A DNA stretch of 38,953 nucleotides. It comes from Dehalococcoidia bacterium (GTDB taxonomy: Bacteria; Chloroflexota; Dehalococcoidia; GIF9; AB-539-J10). Numbering within the stretch: the stretch's first letter is position 1; every line of letters starts with the position of its first letter. Below, one piece after another: positions 1 to 7,875 of the stretch. The position numbers and the translations under genes were made by a program. The notes beneath the pieces were generated by a model, which ran no database searches, had not been told where the DNA came from, and saw only the letters and a list, made by a program, of their open reading frames with translations. The DNA is taken from positions 1 to 38,953 of the forward strand of contig JAUWFX010000005.1 of assembly GCA_030606765.1 (NCBI GenBank), given 5' to 3'.

Positions 1-831
1 GTAAACATGGCGGGTGGTCAGCCGGTGAGTATGGCCAACGCGCGAGCACTGCGTGCCCTGTGCGACCGTTACGGCATTTCTATTTACCTTGATGCCACCC
101 GGATGGTTGAGAACGCTTTCTTCATCCAGGAGCGTGAAGAGGGATTCGGAGACAAGTCTGTCGCCACCATTCTCAAGGAGTTTTGTAGCTTAACTGACGG
201 CGCCTGGATGAGTGCCAAGAAAGATCACCTGGTTAACATCGGTGGCTGGCTAGCAGTCAACGACAGTGATTTGTTTAATGAGCTGCGCAATCTGGTTGTG
301 GTCTACGAAGGACTGCATACGTATGGTGGTATGGCGGGACGTGACATGGAAGCATTAGCCATCGGGATCACTGAAGCCGTAGACGATGCCCATGTCCGGG
401 CTCGTGTTGAACAAGTTCGCTATCTAGGTACATTATTGCTCGACTGGGAGATACCGATTGTAAAGCCGATAGGAGGCCATGCAATCTTCCTGGATGCCAG
501 GAGGTTCTATCCTCACATACCTCAGAACCAGTTTCCATCTCAGACACTGGCTGCCGAATTATATCTCGATTCGGGCATTCGAGCTATGGAAAGAGGCACT
601 GTCAGTGCTGGGAGAGATCCTGAGACCGGTGACCATCGCTATCCCAGCCTGGAACTGACGCGCTTGGCGATACCCCGTCGAGTATACACCCAGGCGCACA
701 TGGACGTTGCGGCTGAATCAGTGAAAGCCATATACGATATCCGCGGGGAGGCACGGGGCTTGAAGATGGTTTATGAGCCCAGATACCTCCGTTTCTTCCA
801 GGCCCGCTTTGAACCCGTTCCACGAGACTAG
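1..831 (+). CDS. Tyrosine phenol-lyase / tryptophanase family PLP enzyme, C-terminal part
   Basis: This is a beta-eliminating lyase that cleaves tyrosine to phenol, or tryptophan to indole, plus pyruvate and ammonia. The reading frame is open from the first base (codons for V-N precede the first Met), so the gene starts outside the window and about 275 of the usual ~460 residues are present. Visible family motifs are NMAGGQPVSMAN, the YLDATR aspartate that contacts the PLP ring nitrogen, the MSAKKDHLVNIGG lysine pair containing the PLP lysine, and the C-terminal YEPRYLRFFQARF. The segment AMERGTVSAGRD keeps the ERG arginine typical of tyrosine phenol-lyase (Arg381 in Citrobacter), where E. 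coli tryptophanase has a VEIGSFLLGRD-like sequence. I therefore lean to tyrosine phenol-lyase. The start side cannot be judged. It appears unrelated to the glycan genes that follow. Confidence 0.88.
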   Translation, partial: VNMAGGQPVSMANARALRALCDRYGISIYLDATRMVENAFFIQEREEGFGDKSVATILKEFCSLTDGAWMSAKKDHLVNIGGWLAVNDSDLFNELRNLVVVYEGLHTYGGMAGRDMEALAIGITEAVDDAHVRARVEQVRYLGTLLLDWEIPIVKPIGGHAIFLDARRFYPHIPQNQFPSQTLAAELYLDSGIRAMERGTVSAGRDPETGDHRYPSLELTRLAIPRRVYTQAHMDVAAESVKAIYDIRGEARGLKMVYEPRYLRFFQARFEPVPRD

Positions 832-960
832 GGCCCCTCTTCAGGCCTGACCTAGTAAGGCGTCTCGTGATTGATGCTGTGAAGTGCCCCATAGCTGGCA
901 TTGTCTTGTCTTAATAGAGGATATTAGCGTAGGCATGAGGACTAGACATGACCCAGATCG

Positions 961-969
961 TGATATAAT
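961..969 (+). promoter_or_regulatory. Extended -10 promoter candidate for glmS
   Basis: TGATATAAT contains a perfect TATAAT preceded by TGn, an extended -10 element. No good -35 lies 16-18 bases upstream, as is common for extended -10 promoters. Transcription would start near 976 and give a leader of about 155 bases before glmS. The 832-1132 gap holds no other convincing gene. The same nonamer lies upstream of rmlA on the other strand. Confidence 0.45.
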
Positions 970-1108
970 TGACAGCATGTCTATGGCGCAAAGCAGTGAA
1001 CTATGTGATGGCGTTACCCTCAATCACAGCAAGGACAGAGAAACCATCTCCGTCAGGGAAAGGGGAACTGGAAAGGGGCTTTTGCCACGGGCACCGGAGC
1101 CAACTAGC

Positions 1109-1125
1109 TCTCCTGTAACTGGAGA
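1109..1125 (+). promoter_or_regulatory. Hairpin overlapping the glmS ribosome-binding site
   Basis: TCTCC (1109-1113) can pair with GGAGA (1121-1125) across a seven-base loop. The 3' arm contains the GGAG Shine-Dalgarno of glmS, eight bases before its ATG. It could hold the site closed, but five base pairs is weak, so regulation is only a possibility. Confidence 0.3.
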
Positions 1126-1132
1126 AAACTAA

Positions 1133-2908
1133 ATGTGCGGCATCATTGGCTATTGTGGAAAGAAGCCAGCGGTTCCGGTTGTTCTCGAGGCTTTAAAGCG
1201 TCTGGAATATCGTGGTTATGACTCAGCAGGCGTAGCTTCCCTGTGCGATGGCAGGTTGCTGATAAGGAAGGATGTCGGCAAAGTTGACGAAGTCATCCAG
1301 AAACAGAACCTGGCAAGCCTTCCCGGCAATATAGCCATCGGGCATACTCGCTGGGCAACCCATGGTGCTGTCACCCAATTCAATGCCCACCCTCATTCCG
1401 ATTGCGGTGGCAAAGTGGCTGTAGTTCACAACGGTATCATTGAGAATAATCAACAACTCCGCCAGGAACTCATCAAAATGGGACACAAGTTTACTTCAGA
1501 AACCGATACCGAACTTATCCCTCACCTCCTTGAAGATGAGCTCAAAAACGGATGTTCCCTGGAACAGGCTGTGTTAAATATAGCGCCAAGGCTTGAGGGC
1601 TCCTATGCCTTTCTGGCCATATCCCTTGATAATCAGGGCAAGGTCGTAGGCACAAGGAGGAATAATCCCCTGATTGTGGGCATTGACGCCCCCGATTATT
1701 ACGTTAGTAGCGACGCCCTGGCTTTCTCTCAATATACCAATCAGGTGATGAATTTGGAGGATAACGAGGTAGTAATGCTGACACAAGAAGGAATCGAATT
1801 CTTCGATGCCCAAGGAAACAAGCTGGTTAAGCAAGCCAGAAAACTCGACCACGGTTGGGCTGAGAGCCATAAAGGAGGCTACCAGCATTTCATGCTCAAG
1901 GAGATAATGGAGCAAGCTCAGGTGCTTGGCCAAATAGTCCGTCAGGATGGGAAGAGATTCACCGAGATTGCCCTGGATATTCTGAGGGCAAAGCAGGTGA
2001 TTGTGACTGCCTGTGGCACCTCCCGCTACGCTGCCCTGGTCGGCAGATACCTCTTCTCTAAAGTGGGCAAGAAGTTCTGCGATGTAGTCATGGCCTCTGA
2101 ATTCGGTTACTTTGCTGACTCTGTGGATAAAAACACCGTTGTTATAGCTGTTTCCCAGAGTGGCGAGACCGCTGATGTAATCGAGGGAGTAAAGGCTGCT
2201 AAAGACGCCGGGGCTCAAGTTATCTCCATAGTCAACCGACCTAACTCCATACTGGCTGACCTCAGCCACCGGGTCATCTACTTGAATTGTGGTGCTGAGA
2301 TAGGCGTAGCCGCTACCAAGACTTTCCTGTCTCAACTAGCCATGTTCTACCTGTTATCCTTCTCCATGGTTAATGCTTTTGACGAAGCTGTAGCGAATCT
2401 TACCGACCTGAGCAGCGCGATAACCAGGGTTCTGGACTGGAACAAAAGCGAGCTTATCAAGCTCAGCCAGAAACTGAAAGATAAGAACGATTTTTACTAC
2501 ATAGCCAGGGGAATTAACTTTGCCATCGCCTCTGAAGGCGCCTTGAAGCTTAAGGAGCTTTCCTATATCCATGCTGAAGGTATGCCCGCAGGGGAACTCA
2601 AGCATGGCACCTTAGCCCTCATCGAGGCAGGCACACCGGTAGTGGTGATTTGCCCCACTGACTATACCTTCTCCGAAACCCTGAGCAATGCCATGGAGAC
2701 GAAATCACGCGGCGCATATATTATCGGTGTCTCCGACAAAGAAAGCGACATTTATGATTCCTGGGTCAAGATTCCCGAAGTTGATGAGTTACTCTATCCC
2801 ATGGTCGCCGTAGTTCCTCTTCAGCTCCTGGCTTATTATCTCGCCATCAATCGAGGATGCGACCCAGACAAACCCCGCAATCTGGCAAAATCGGTGACTG
2901 TGAAGTAG
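1133..2908 (+). CDS. glmS: Glutamine--fructose-6-phosphate aminotransferase (isomerizing)
   Basis: GlmS converts fructose-6-phosphate and glutamine to glucosamine-6-phosphate in the cytoplasm, the first step to UDP-GlcNAc and other amino sugars. The 591 residues start MCGIIGYCG, so Cys2 is the N-terminal nucleophile of the glutaminase domain. HTRWATHG (about 71-78) and VVHNGIIEN (about 97-105) are the other glutaminase motifs. Two SIS sugar-isomerase domains follow (VTACGTSRY and SQSGETADV in the first; ASEGALKLKELSYIHAEG in the second), and the protein ends with the usual PRNLAKSVTV tail. Length is normal (E. coli 609). GGAG at 1121-1124 sets the ATG start. The GT2 gene follows after seven bases, so the two are probably cotranscribed. 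No glmS ribozyme core was found in the leader. Confidence 0.97.
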   Translation: MCGIIGYCGKKPAVPVVLEALKRLEYRGYDSAGVASLCDGRLLIRKDVGKVDEVIQKQNLASLPGNIAIGHTRWATHGAVTQFNAHPHSDCGGKVAVVHNGIIENNQQLRQELIKMGHKFTSETDTELIPHLLEDELKNGCSLEQAVLNIAPRLEGSYAFLAISLDNQGKVVGTRRNNPLIVGIDAPDYYVSSDALAFSQYTNQVMNLEDNEVVMLTQEGIEFFDAQGNKLVKQARKLDHGWAESHKGGYQHFMLKEIMEQAQVLGQIVRQDGKRFTEIALDILRAKQVIVTACGTSRYAALVGRYLFSKVGKKFCDVVMASEFGYFADSVDKNTVVIAVSQSGETADVIEGVKAAKDAGAQVISIVNRPNSILADLSHRVIYLNCGAEIGVAATKTFLSQLAMFYLLSFSMVNAFDEAVANLTDLSSAITRVLDWNKSELIKLSQKLKDKNDFYYIARGINFAIASEGALKLKELSYIHAEGMPAGELKHGTLALIEAGTPVVVICPTDYTFSETLSNAMETKSRGAYIIGVSDKESDIYDSWVKIPEVDELLYPMVAVVPLQLLAYYLAINRGCDPDKPRNLAKSVTVK

Positions 2909-2915
2909 AGATGGA

Positions 2916-3818
2916 ATGAAAGGTTCTGGATCTCGGGCTCCCGATAAAGGACACAAGATTGGTGTCCTTGCCGGCATAGCTGCTTATAATGAAGCAAGAT
3001 ATGTCGGAAGCATAGTTCTCCAGGCAAGGCAATATGTGGACGAGGTCATTGTTGTTGACGATGGAAGCACAGATAACACCGCCAGGGTTGCCGAGCTCGC
3101 TGGTGCCACCGTAATTCGCCACGCCGAAAACAGAGGCAAAGGCACAGCCATCCAGAGCATACTGGCAGAGGCAAAGAAGAGAAATCCAGACATCCTCGTT
3201 CTCCTAGACGCTGATGCCCAGCATGACCCTAACGAGATTCCCATTCTCATCAAACCAATTTCGGAGGGTTTTGACCTCGTCATCGGCTCCAGAGAGGCCC
3301 AGAAAGATAAGACTCCTCGTTATCGCCGCATCGGGCAAAAAGTCCTTTTACGCTCAACACGTCTCGCTTCAAAAACCAATATCTCCGATTCCGAATCCGG
3401 CTTCCGAGCCCTTTCACCGAAGGCAATAAACGAACTTGATTTGAAAGCGCGTGGATTCGCCATAGAATCAGAGATGATAACGCGTGCCGCCGATAAAAAC
3501 CTCAAGATAACCGAGGTGCCAATCTCAAACATATATACCAAAGACGGCTCGACCCTCAACCCGATAAGACATGGCATAGACGTTCTCAGTCGGATAATAG
3601 CCATGATTTCGCAGAGGAGACCTCTGTTCTTCTTCGGACTGGCAGGTGCCATCTTGCTGGTGATTGGTCTCATCACCGGCATCAGGGTGATCAATATAGC
3701 TGCCACAACAGGCGCCCTGGCCATAGGCAGCACCGTACTGACCACTCTGTTCGTTACCGCTGGCATATCAAGCATTTTCACCGGCATAATCCTGAATGCC
3801 CTAAGCAGACGAAAATAA
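2916..3818 (+). CDS. DPM1-like family 2 glycosyltransferase with C-terminal membrane segments
   Basis: The 300-residue protein resembles dolichyl/polyprenyl-phosphate sugar transferases, which move a sugar from a nucleotide donor to a polyprenyl phosphate on the inner face of the membrane. The GT-A fold is marked by AGIAAYNEARYVG (about 19-31), VVDDGSTDNTA (47-56), ENRGKGTAIQ, the DAD metal-binding motif near 98-100, and DSESGFRALS (about 158-167). Two hydrophobic stretches near 236-257 and 265-293 should be transmembrane helices that anchor it. It begins seven bases after glmS and is likely in the same operon. The Shine-Dalgarno is poor, so translation may depend on the upstream gene. A lipid-linked monosaccharide from this enzyme would suit the STT3/glycan setting, but the sugar and lipid are unknown. 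Confidence 0.85.
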   Translation: MKGSGSRAPDKGHKIGVLAGIAAYNEARYVGSIVLQARQYVDEVIVVDDGSTDNTARVAELAGATVIRHAENRGKGTAIQSILAEAKKRNPDILVLLDADAQHDPNEIPILIKPISEGFDLVIGSREAQKDKTPRYRRIGQKVLLRSTRLASKTNISDSESGFRALSPKAINELDLKARGFAIESEMITRAADKNLKITEVPISNIYTKDGSTLNPIRHGIDVLSRIIAMISQRRPLFFFGLAGAILLVIGLITGIRVINIAATTGALAIGSTVLTTLFVTAGISSIFTGIILNALSRRK

Positions 3819-3860
3819 CCGGAGCATAAATCAGCCCACCAAGAACCGATAGCATTTCCC

Positions 3861-3889
3861 TTGACTAATCTAACTCCCAACTCTAGACT
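3861..3889 (+). promoter_or_regulatory. Sigma-70-like promoter candidate for the GT2 pair
   Basis: TTGACT (3861-3866) and TAGACT (3884-3889) are separated by 17 bases, in the 150-base gap before the GT at 3969. The -35 matches five of six and the -10 four of six consensus bases. Confidence 0.35.
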
Positions 3890-3968
3890 ATTGACCGGTA
3901 CCCAAGAGCGCCTGACGCTGGATACTATGAAGAGAGATAATTAATATGCGTTCTGCCTGAAGAAAGCT

Positions 3969-4940
3969 ATGGCAAAGAGAGCGTCGGTGATTTTAGTAAA
4001 TTATAATGGGATGTCACATCTTGATGCTTGCATTTCATCAGTCCTGAAACAAAGCTATACGAATTTCGAGGTTATTTTCGTTGACAACAATTCCAGCGAT
4101 GAGAGCCTGGAGTACGCTCGAACCAAGTTCCCTAACTTAACATTTGTTGCTAATGATAAAAATTTAGGTTACGCTGGTGGCATTAATAGCGGCTTACCTT
4201 ATGCTACTGGTGACTACATTGGGCCGCTTAATATAGACACTGAAGTTGTTCCAAACTGGCTAGGTGCTATGGTAGCTTTTTTAGATGAGAACCCACAGGT
4301 AGGAGCCGTAACGCCTAAGGTTTTGCTTTTTGATGACCGGACCAAAATCAATGCCATGGGTTTGAATATTCATATCACTGGCCTGGGCTTTTGCCGCGGC
4401 CTGGGCAAGGAGGACAATAATTCAGTCATCCCTGAGAACGTGTCTGGTGTCAGCGGTTGCTCCTACCTGATCAGACGGGAGATACTGGAGGAAATGGGGG
4501 GCGCGCCCGCATGGTGCTTTATGGGGAACGATGACGTCATCGTCTCCTGGCTCGTGCGTCTGATGGGTTACGAAGTATATTGCCTGCCCGAATCAATAGT
4601 CTTCCATAAGTACAGCCTGAAGACGTCGTCTGAGAAACTATTTCGTCTCGAGAAGAATCGACAAAGTCTGCTATTGAGTACGCTAAAGCCTCTAACCTTA
4701 CTGGCTTGTCTGCCCATTCTCCTGGCAATAGAGCTCATGATAATAGTCTACAGTCTGGCCAGGGGCAGGTCATATATCAGGGCCAAATTTGATGCCCTGG
4801 CTTCCCTGTGGAAAGAGCGGAGCGTCATAAAGCAGAGGCGAGCTCAGCATCAGCTATTAAGAAAGATTTCCGATTTCGCCTTGCTTCGAAGGCTGAATTG
4901 GAATCTGGAGTGGGCTCAATTACTGGACACTATGAGGTGA
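3969..4940 (+). CDS. Family 2 glycosyltransferase, rhamnosyltransferase-like
   Basis: The 323-residue protein belongs to the WbbL-type GT2 group, inverting enzymes that often add rhamnose from dTDP-rhamnose to a lipid-linked chain. SVILVNYNGMSHLDACI (about 6-22) is the nucleotide-binding start. VDNNSSDES (38-46), NLGYAGGINSG (65-75) and LNIDTEV (88-94, at the metal-binding DxD position) follow. GNDDVIVSWLVRLMGYEVYCLPES is the acceptor-side ED-like region, here with DD. One hydrophobic segment lies near 243-263. The protein lengths and motif order match the next gene, which suggests duplication. Only weak Shine-Dalgarno sequence precedes the ATG. dTDP-rhamnose is available from rmlACBD in this window; the linkage made cannot be read from sequence. 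Confidence 0.85.
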   Translation: MAKRASVILVNYNGMSHLDACISSVLKQSYTNFEVIFVDNNSSDESLEYARTKFPNLTFVANDKNLGYAGGINSGLPYATGDYIGPLNIDTEVVPNWLGAMVAFLDENPQVGAVTPKVLLFDDRTKINAMGLNIHITGLGFCRGLGKEDNNSVIPENVSGVSGCSYLIRREILEEMGGAPAWCFMGNDDVIVSWLVRLMGYEVYCLPESIVFHKYSLKTSSEKLFRLEKNRQSLLLSTLKPLTLLACLPILLAIELMIIVYSLARGRSYIRAKFDALASLWKERSVIKQRRAQHQLLRKISDFALLRRLNWNLEWAQLLDTMR

Positions 4941-4990
4941 TATTGTGAAGTGTGAAGTTAGGGTTGCAAAGCGGCCCATTGGGAGGAGCC

Positions 4991-6040
4991 GTGAATAACG
5001 ATAACCTTCCCTTTGTAAGCATCATCGTGGTCAATTACAATGGCAAGCATTTCCTGGGAGAATGCTTCGCCTCTTTGGAGAATTTGGACTATCCGAGAGA
5101 TAAGTTCGAGGTCATTCTCGTTGACAATGCGTCTACCGACGGCTCTGTCCAATATGTTAGGGAAAACTTCCCCCGGGTAAACATATTACAGCTTGATAAA
5201 AATTACGGCTTTTGCAAACCCAATAACGATGGAGTCAAACTTGCAAACGGTGAATATGTGGTATTTCTAAATAACGACACCGTGGTAACTAAGGAATGGC
5301 TTTTCGAATTGGTGAAAGGAGCTCTTTCAGAAGAGCGGATTGCCTCATGTGCTAGCAAAATGCTCTACTATGACAGGCGGAATATGATAAATACAGCCGG
5401 GGGAAAGATTACCATTATCGGTGGCGGCTTCTATAAGGGGTATGGTGATAAAGATGGTCCTAAATATAGCAAGCTTGAGTATACTGGTTTTGGCTGTGGA
5501 GCTGGAGTATTAGTGAGGAAAGAATTGTTTCAATACGTAGGAGGCTTTGACGAGGACTACTTCGCCTCCTGTGAGGAACACGATTTGGGTTGGAAGTTGT
5601 GGCTTTATGGCTACAAAGTGCTCTATGTGCCCACAGCCGTGATGTATCACAAGGAAAGTGGCACTTTCAGAAGCCGAAGCACTTTTGAATCAATGAAGGT
5701 CTATCTCATTACCAGAAACAGGCTGTATAACATCATCAAGAATCTGGAGGCCAGAAATGTGATAAGAGCTTTAATCATAAGCCTCGGCTTCAATTTGTAT
5801 CGCAGCGTCAGATATCTAGCCCAGGGGAATTTCGCCTCCGTCAATTCTATTGCCGCAGCTCATCTCGACTTTGTCAAGAATCTGAGGAAGATGTTAGCCA
5901 AGAGACGGGTGGTACAAAAGAATAGAAAATTATCGGATAACCAATTGTATAAATTGGGAGTGATAGCCACGCTTAAGGAAAGCATCTCTGAGGAGAGGAG
6001 ATTGAACCGAATTTGGAGAGACGAATTCTACAAAATCTAG
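4991..6040 (+). CDS. Family 2 glycosyltransferase, rhamnosyltransferase-like (paralogue of the preceding gene)
   Basis: The motifs VSIIVVNYNGKHFLGEC, VDNASTDGS, KNYGFCKPNNDG and FLNNDTVVTKEW mark a WbbL-type GT2. SCEEHDLGWKLWLYGYKVLYVP supplies the catalytic-base region. The C-terminal third is basic, with one short hydrophobic stretch. The frame is open from a GTG at 4952, but I chose GTG 4991 because GGAGG at 4982-4986 sits four bases upstream of it and the conserved fold begins within ten residues. The 4952 start would add 13 unconserved residues and has no ribosome-binding site. The gap to the preceding gene is about 50 bases, so cotranscription is likely. Together the two enzymes may add consecutive deoxyhexoses. 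Confidence 0.85.
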   Translation: MNNDNLPFVSIIVVNYNGKHFLGECFASLENLDYPRDKFEVILVDNASTDGSVQYVRENFPRVNILQLDKNYGFCKPNNDGVKLANGEYVVFLNNDTVVTKEWLFELVKGALSEERIASCASKMLYYDRRNMINTAGGKITIIGGGFYKGYGDKDGPKYSKLEYTGFGCGAGVLVRKELFQYVGGFDEDYFASCEEHDLGWKLWLYGYKVLYVPTAVMYHKESGTFRSRSTFESMKVYLITRNRLYNIIKNLEARNVIRALIISLGFNLYRSVRYLAQGNFASVNSIAAAHLDFVKNLRKMLAKRRVVQKNRKLSDNQLYKLGVIATLKESISEERRLNRIWRDEFYKI

Positions 6041-6102
6041 CACTGTAGAATACGTGTCCACAAGTGTATAACGCCAGGTTTTAGCTTCAAGCTATCTCCT
6101 CC

Positions 6103-6211
6103 GTCATTGCGAGCTTCTCCTCTTTTGTCATTGCGAGTCATTCGCCAGAAGGGCGTGGCAATCTCACCGCCTTGCATTCACCTCCGGAGATTGCACCTCC
6201 TGGAGATGACA
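6103..6211 (+). repeat. Dispersed palindromic repeat, copy 1
   Basis: GTCATTGCGAG occurs at 6103-6113 and again at 6127-6137, followed by GCAATCTC (6158-6165). Inverted counterparts follow: GAGATTGC (6187-6194) and GATGAC (6205-6210). The arms are the same as in the copies near 32.5 kb and 36.3 kb. The ends resemble a MITE or REP-like element with no coding capacity. It fills the gap between the GT2 pair and the exporter genes. Confidence 0.65.
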
Positions 6212-6234
6212 CAGAGCCTCTGAACAGCTATAAT
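6206..6234 (+). promoter_or_regulatory. Strong sigma-70-like promoter for the ABC exporter
   Basis: ATGACA (6206-6211, five of six) and TATAAT (6229-6234, perfect) are spaced 17 bases apart. Transcription would begin near 6241, only about six bases before the ATG at 6247, so the message would be almost leaderless. The -35 lies in the terminal arm of the palindromic repeat. Confidence 0.6.
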
Positions 6235-6246
6235 ACAGACCATAAA

Positions 6247-6999
6247 ATGTGGCAATATCGAGAGTTAATCAGGAACCTGACCGTAGTCGACCTGAAAAAT
6301 CGCTACCAGAATACGTCCCTCGGCTTTTTGTGGTCTCTGCTCAGCCCACTTCTGCTAGCACTGGTCCTGTACTTTATCTTCAGACACATCTTCGGTCGCG
6401 AGGAGAATTTCGCCATAAACTTGCTGGTGGGTATTATGTGCTGGCGGTTCTTCGCCAACGGCACCTCCTCTTCCCTCAGCGCCATCGTCGGTAAGGCCAG
6501 CCTAGTGACCAGAGTCTACATACCCCGGCAGATACTGGTCTTGAGCAATGTCCTGGCCAACACCATAAGCTCCCTGCTCGAGTTCATAATCCTGTTGCCT
6601 ATACTATTCGTCCTGCTCGGATATCTGCCCGTCACCGCGCTTCTGTTCCCCGTCGTTCACCTCGTCTACTTCTGGTTTATTTACGGTGCCGGGTTGCTCC
6701 TGTCCGCCCTTTATGTTTACTTCCGTGACCTCAACCAGATATGGCAGGTCGTGACCCAGACCCTCTTCTTCTGCTCACCTATTGTCTATCCCCTGACCAT
6801 AATTCCCGATAGTATAATGCCCTATTACCTGCTCAACCCGGTAACTCTGTTTATGGGCATGTACCGCGATGTAATGGTCGCCGGCGATTTACCTTCACTG
6901 TACAGCATTGTGGTTGTCATCGGTTTTTCCATCGCTACCTATCTTGTGGGCGGCTTTACTTTCAGCAAATTACAGCGCCGCTTCGCCGAGGAAATGTGA
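6247..6999 (+). CDS. ABC-2 type polysaccharide export permease (Wzm-like)
   Basis: This is the membrane half of an O-antigen/teichoic-acid-type exporter that moves a lipid-linked polysaccharide across the cytoplasmic membrane. The protein starts MWQYRELIRNLTVVDLKNRY, the amphipathic N-terminus of the family. The LGFLWSLLSPLL segment leads into six hydrophobic helices, with PVTLFMGMYRD before the last ones. The 250-residue length is typical. An in-frame TTG at 6172 would add 25 residues encoded by the palindromic repeat. I reject it because the promoter at 6206-6234 lies inside that extension. The gene overlaps the ATPase gene as TGATG, so the two halves should be made together. Confidence 0.9.
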   Translation: MWQYRELIRNLTVVDLKNRYQNTSLGFLWSLLSPLLLALVLYFIFRHIFGREENFAINLLVGIMCWRFFANGTSSSLSAIVGKASLVTRVYIPRQILVLSNVLANTISSLLEFIILLPILFVLLGYLPVTALLFPVVHLVYFWFIYGAGLLLSALYVYFRDLNQIWQVVTQTLFFCSPIVYPLTIIPDSIMPYYLLNPVTLFMGMYRDVMVAGDLPSLYSIVVVIGFSIATYLVGGFTFSKLQRRFAEEM

Positions 7000-7745
7000 T
7001 GAGCACCATAATCGTTGACAACATCTCCAAGAAATTCCGAATCCCCCACGAAAAAAAGAACACAGTCTTCCAGAACATAGTCGGCCTGATTAAAAGGCAA
7101 TTCGACTATGAAGAGTTCTGGGCGCTGAAAGATGTCAGCTTCGAGGTCAACAAAGGCGAAGCCTTCGGCATAATCGGCAGGAACGGTTCGGGAAAGAGCA
7201 CGCTTCTCAAAATACTGGCCAAGGTCTTATACCCCGATAGCGGCTCGGTCAGCCTGGACGGCAAGGTCGCTTCCTTTCTTCAGTTGGGCGTTGGCTTTCA
7301 GCCCGAGCTTACTGCCCGGGAGAACGTTTACATCTACTCCTCAATCCTGGGCCTGAGCCGGAAACAGGTAGACAGGATATACGATGAAATCTTCGACTTC
7401 GCCGAGCTCAAGAAGTTTGAAAACATGAAGCTGAAAAACTTCTCCTCCGGCATGAACGTACGGTTGGCTTTTTCCATCGCTATCTACGCCGTCCCTGATA
7501 CTCTGCTCATAGACGAAGTCCTCGCCGTGGGCGATGAAGCCTTCAGGAAAAAATGCCGGGACAAGATGAACCAGTTCAAGACCGAGGGCAAGACCATAGT
7601 TTTCGTCTCCCACGCCCTGGACACCGTGAAGGAGCTGTGTCAGCGGGCGATGCTATTGAATGAGGGCCAGATTGTTACAATGGGTGATACTGAAAAGGTA
7701 ATAAACGACTATCGGGCGCTCTTACAGGGGGGCACCCCACATTGA
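6999..7745 (+). CDS. ABC transporter ATPase for polysaccharide export (Wzt-like, short form)
   Basis: This is the cytoplasmic ATPase partner of the preceding permease. In 248 residues it shows Walker A GRNGSGKST (60-68), the signature NFSSGMN (147-153), Walker B TLLIDEVLAVGD (168-179) and the H-loop VFVSHALD (His205). It ends soon after INDYRALLQGG, so it lacks the C-terminal carbohydrate-binding domain found in long Wzt proteins. The exporter therefore probably does not recognise a terminal chain modification through this subunit. GAGGA six bases upstream supports ATG 6999 rather than GTG 6996. The last 105 bases recur in diverged form at 9194-9298 beyond the dehydrogenase gene. Confidence 0.92.
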   Translation: MSTIIVDNISKKFRIPHEKKNTVFQNIVGLIKRQFDYEEFWALKDVSFEVNKGEAFGIIGRNGSGKSTLLKILAKVLYPDSGSVSLDGKVASFLQLGVGFQPELTARENVYIYSSILGLSRKQVDRIYDEIFDFAELKKFENMKLKNFSSGMNVRLAFSIAIYAVPDTLLIDEVLAVGDEAFRKKCRDKMNQFKTEGKTIVFVSHALDTVKELCQRAMLLNEGQIVTMGDTEKVINDYRALLQGGTPH

Positions 7746-7816
7746 ACATGTAGTTGCGGGACTTCACCCCGCCGTCACCAACCCCTCAAGGGGTGAAATT
7801 ATATGGCGGTAGCTCG

Positions 7817-7846
7817 TTGCTAAACAAGCGAATACTCCATTATAAT
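7817..7846 (+). promoter_or_regulatory. Promoter candidate for the UDP-sugar dehydrogenase gene
   Basis: TTGCTA (7817-7822) and TATAAT (7841-7846) are spaced 18 bases apart, and the expected start near 7853 leaves a leader of about 23 bases. It suggests that the dehydrogenase gene is transcribed separately from the exporter. Confidence 0.45.
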
Positions 7847-7875
7847 AATACTTCGTGACCATATCGAGACGATAA

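Noticed and set aside
884..1132. 82-codon frame ending directly before glmS
   Set aside because: It has no ribosome-binding site or family resemblance and covers the predicted promoter and leader of glmS.
1000..1132. glmS ribozyme in the glmS leader
   Set aside because: The AGCGCC cleavage-site region and the core of that ribozyme are not visible in the leader.
1574..2335. 253-codon frame on the minus strand inside glmS
   Set aside because: It is the antisense of a highly conserved gene and its translation matches no known fold.
6172..6246. N-terminal extension of the permease from a TTG
   Set aside because: It is encoded by repeat sequence and contains the -35/-10 promoter; family members start near MWQYRELI.
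7777..7800. ACCCC-TCAA-GGGGT hairpin after wzt as a rho-independent terminator
   Set aside because: The stem is only five base pairs and is followed by GAAATTATAT rather than a T run.
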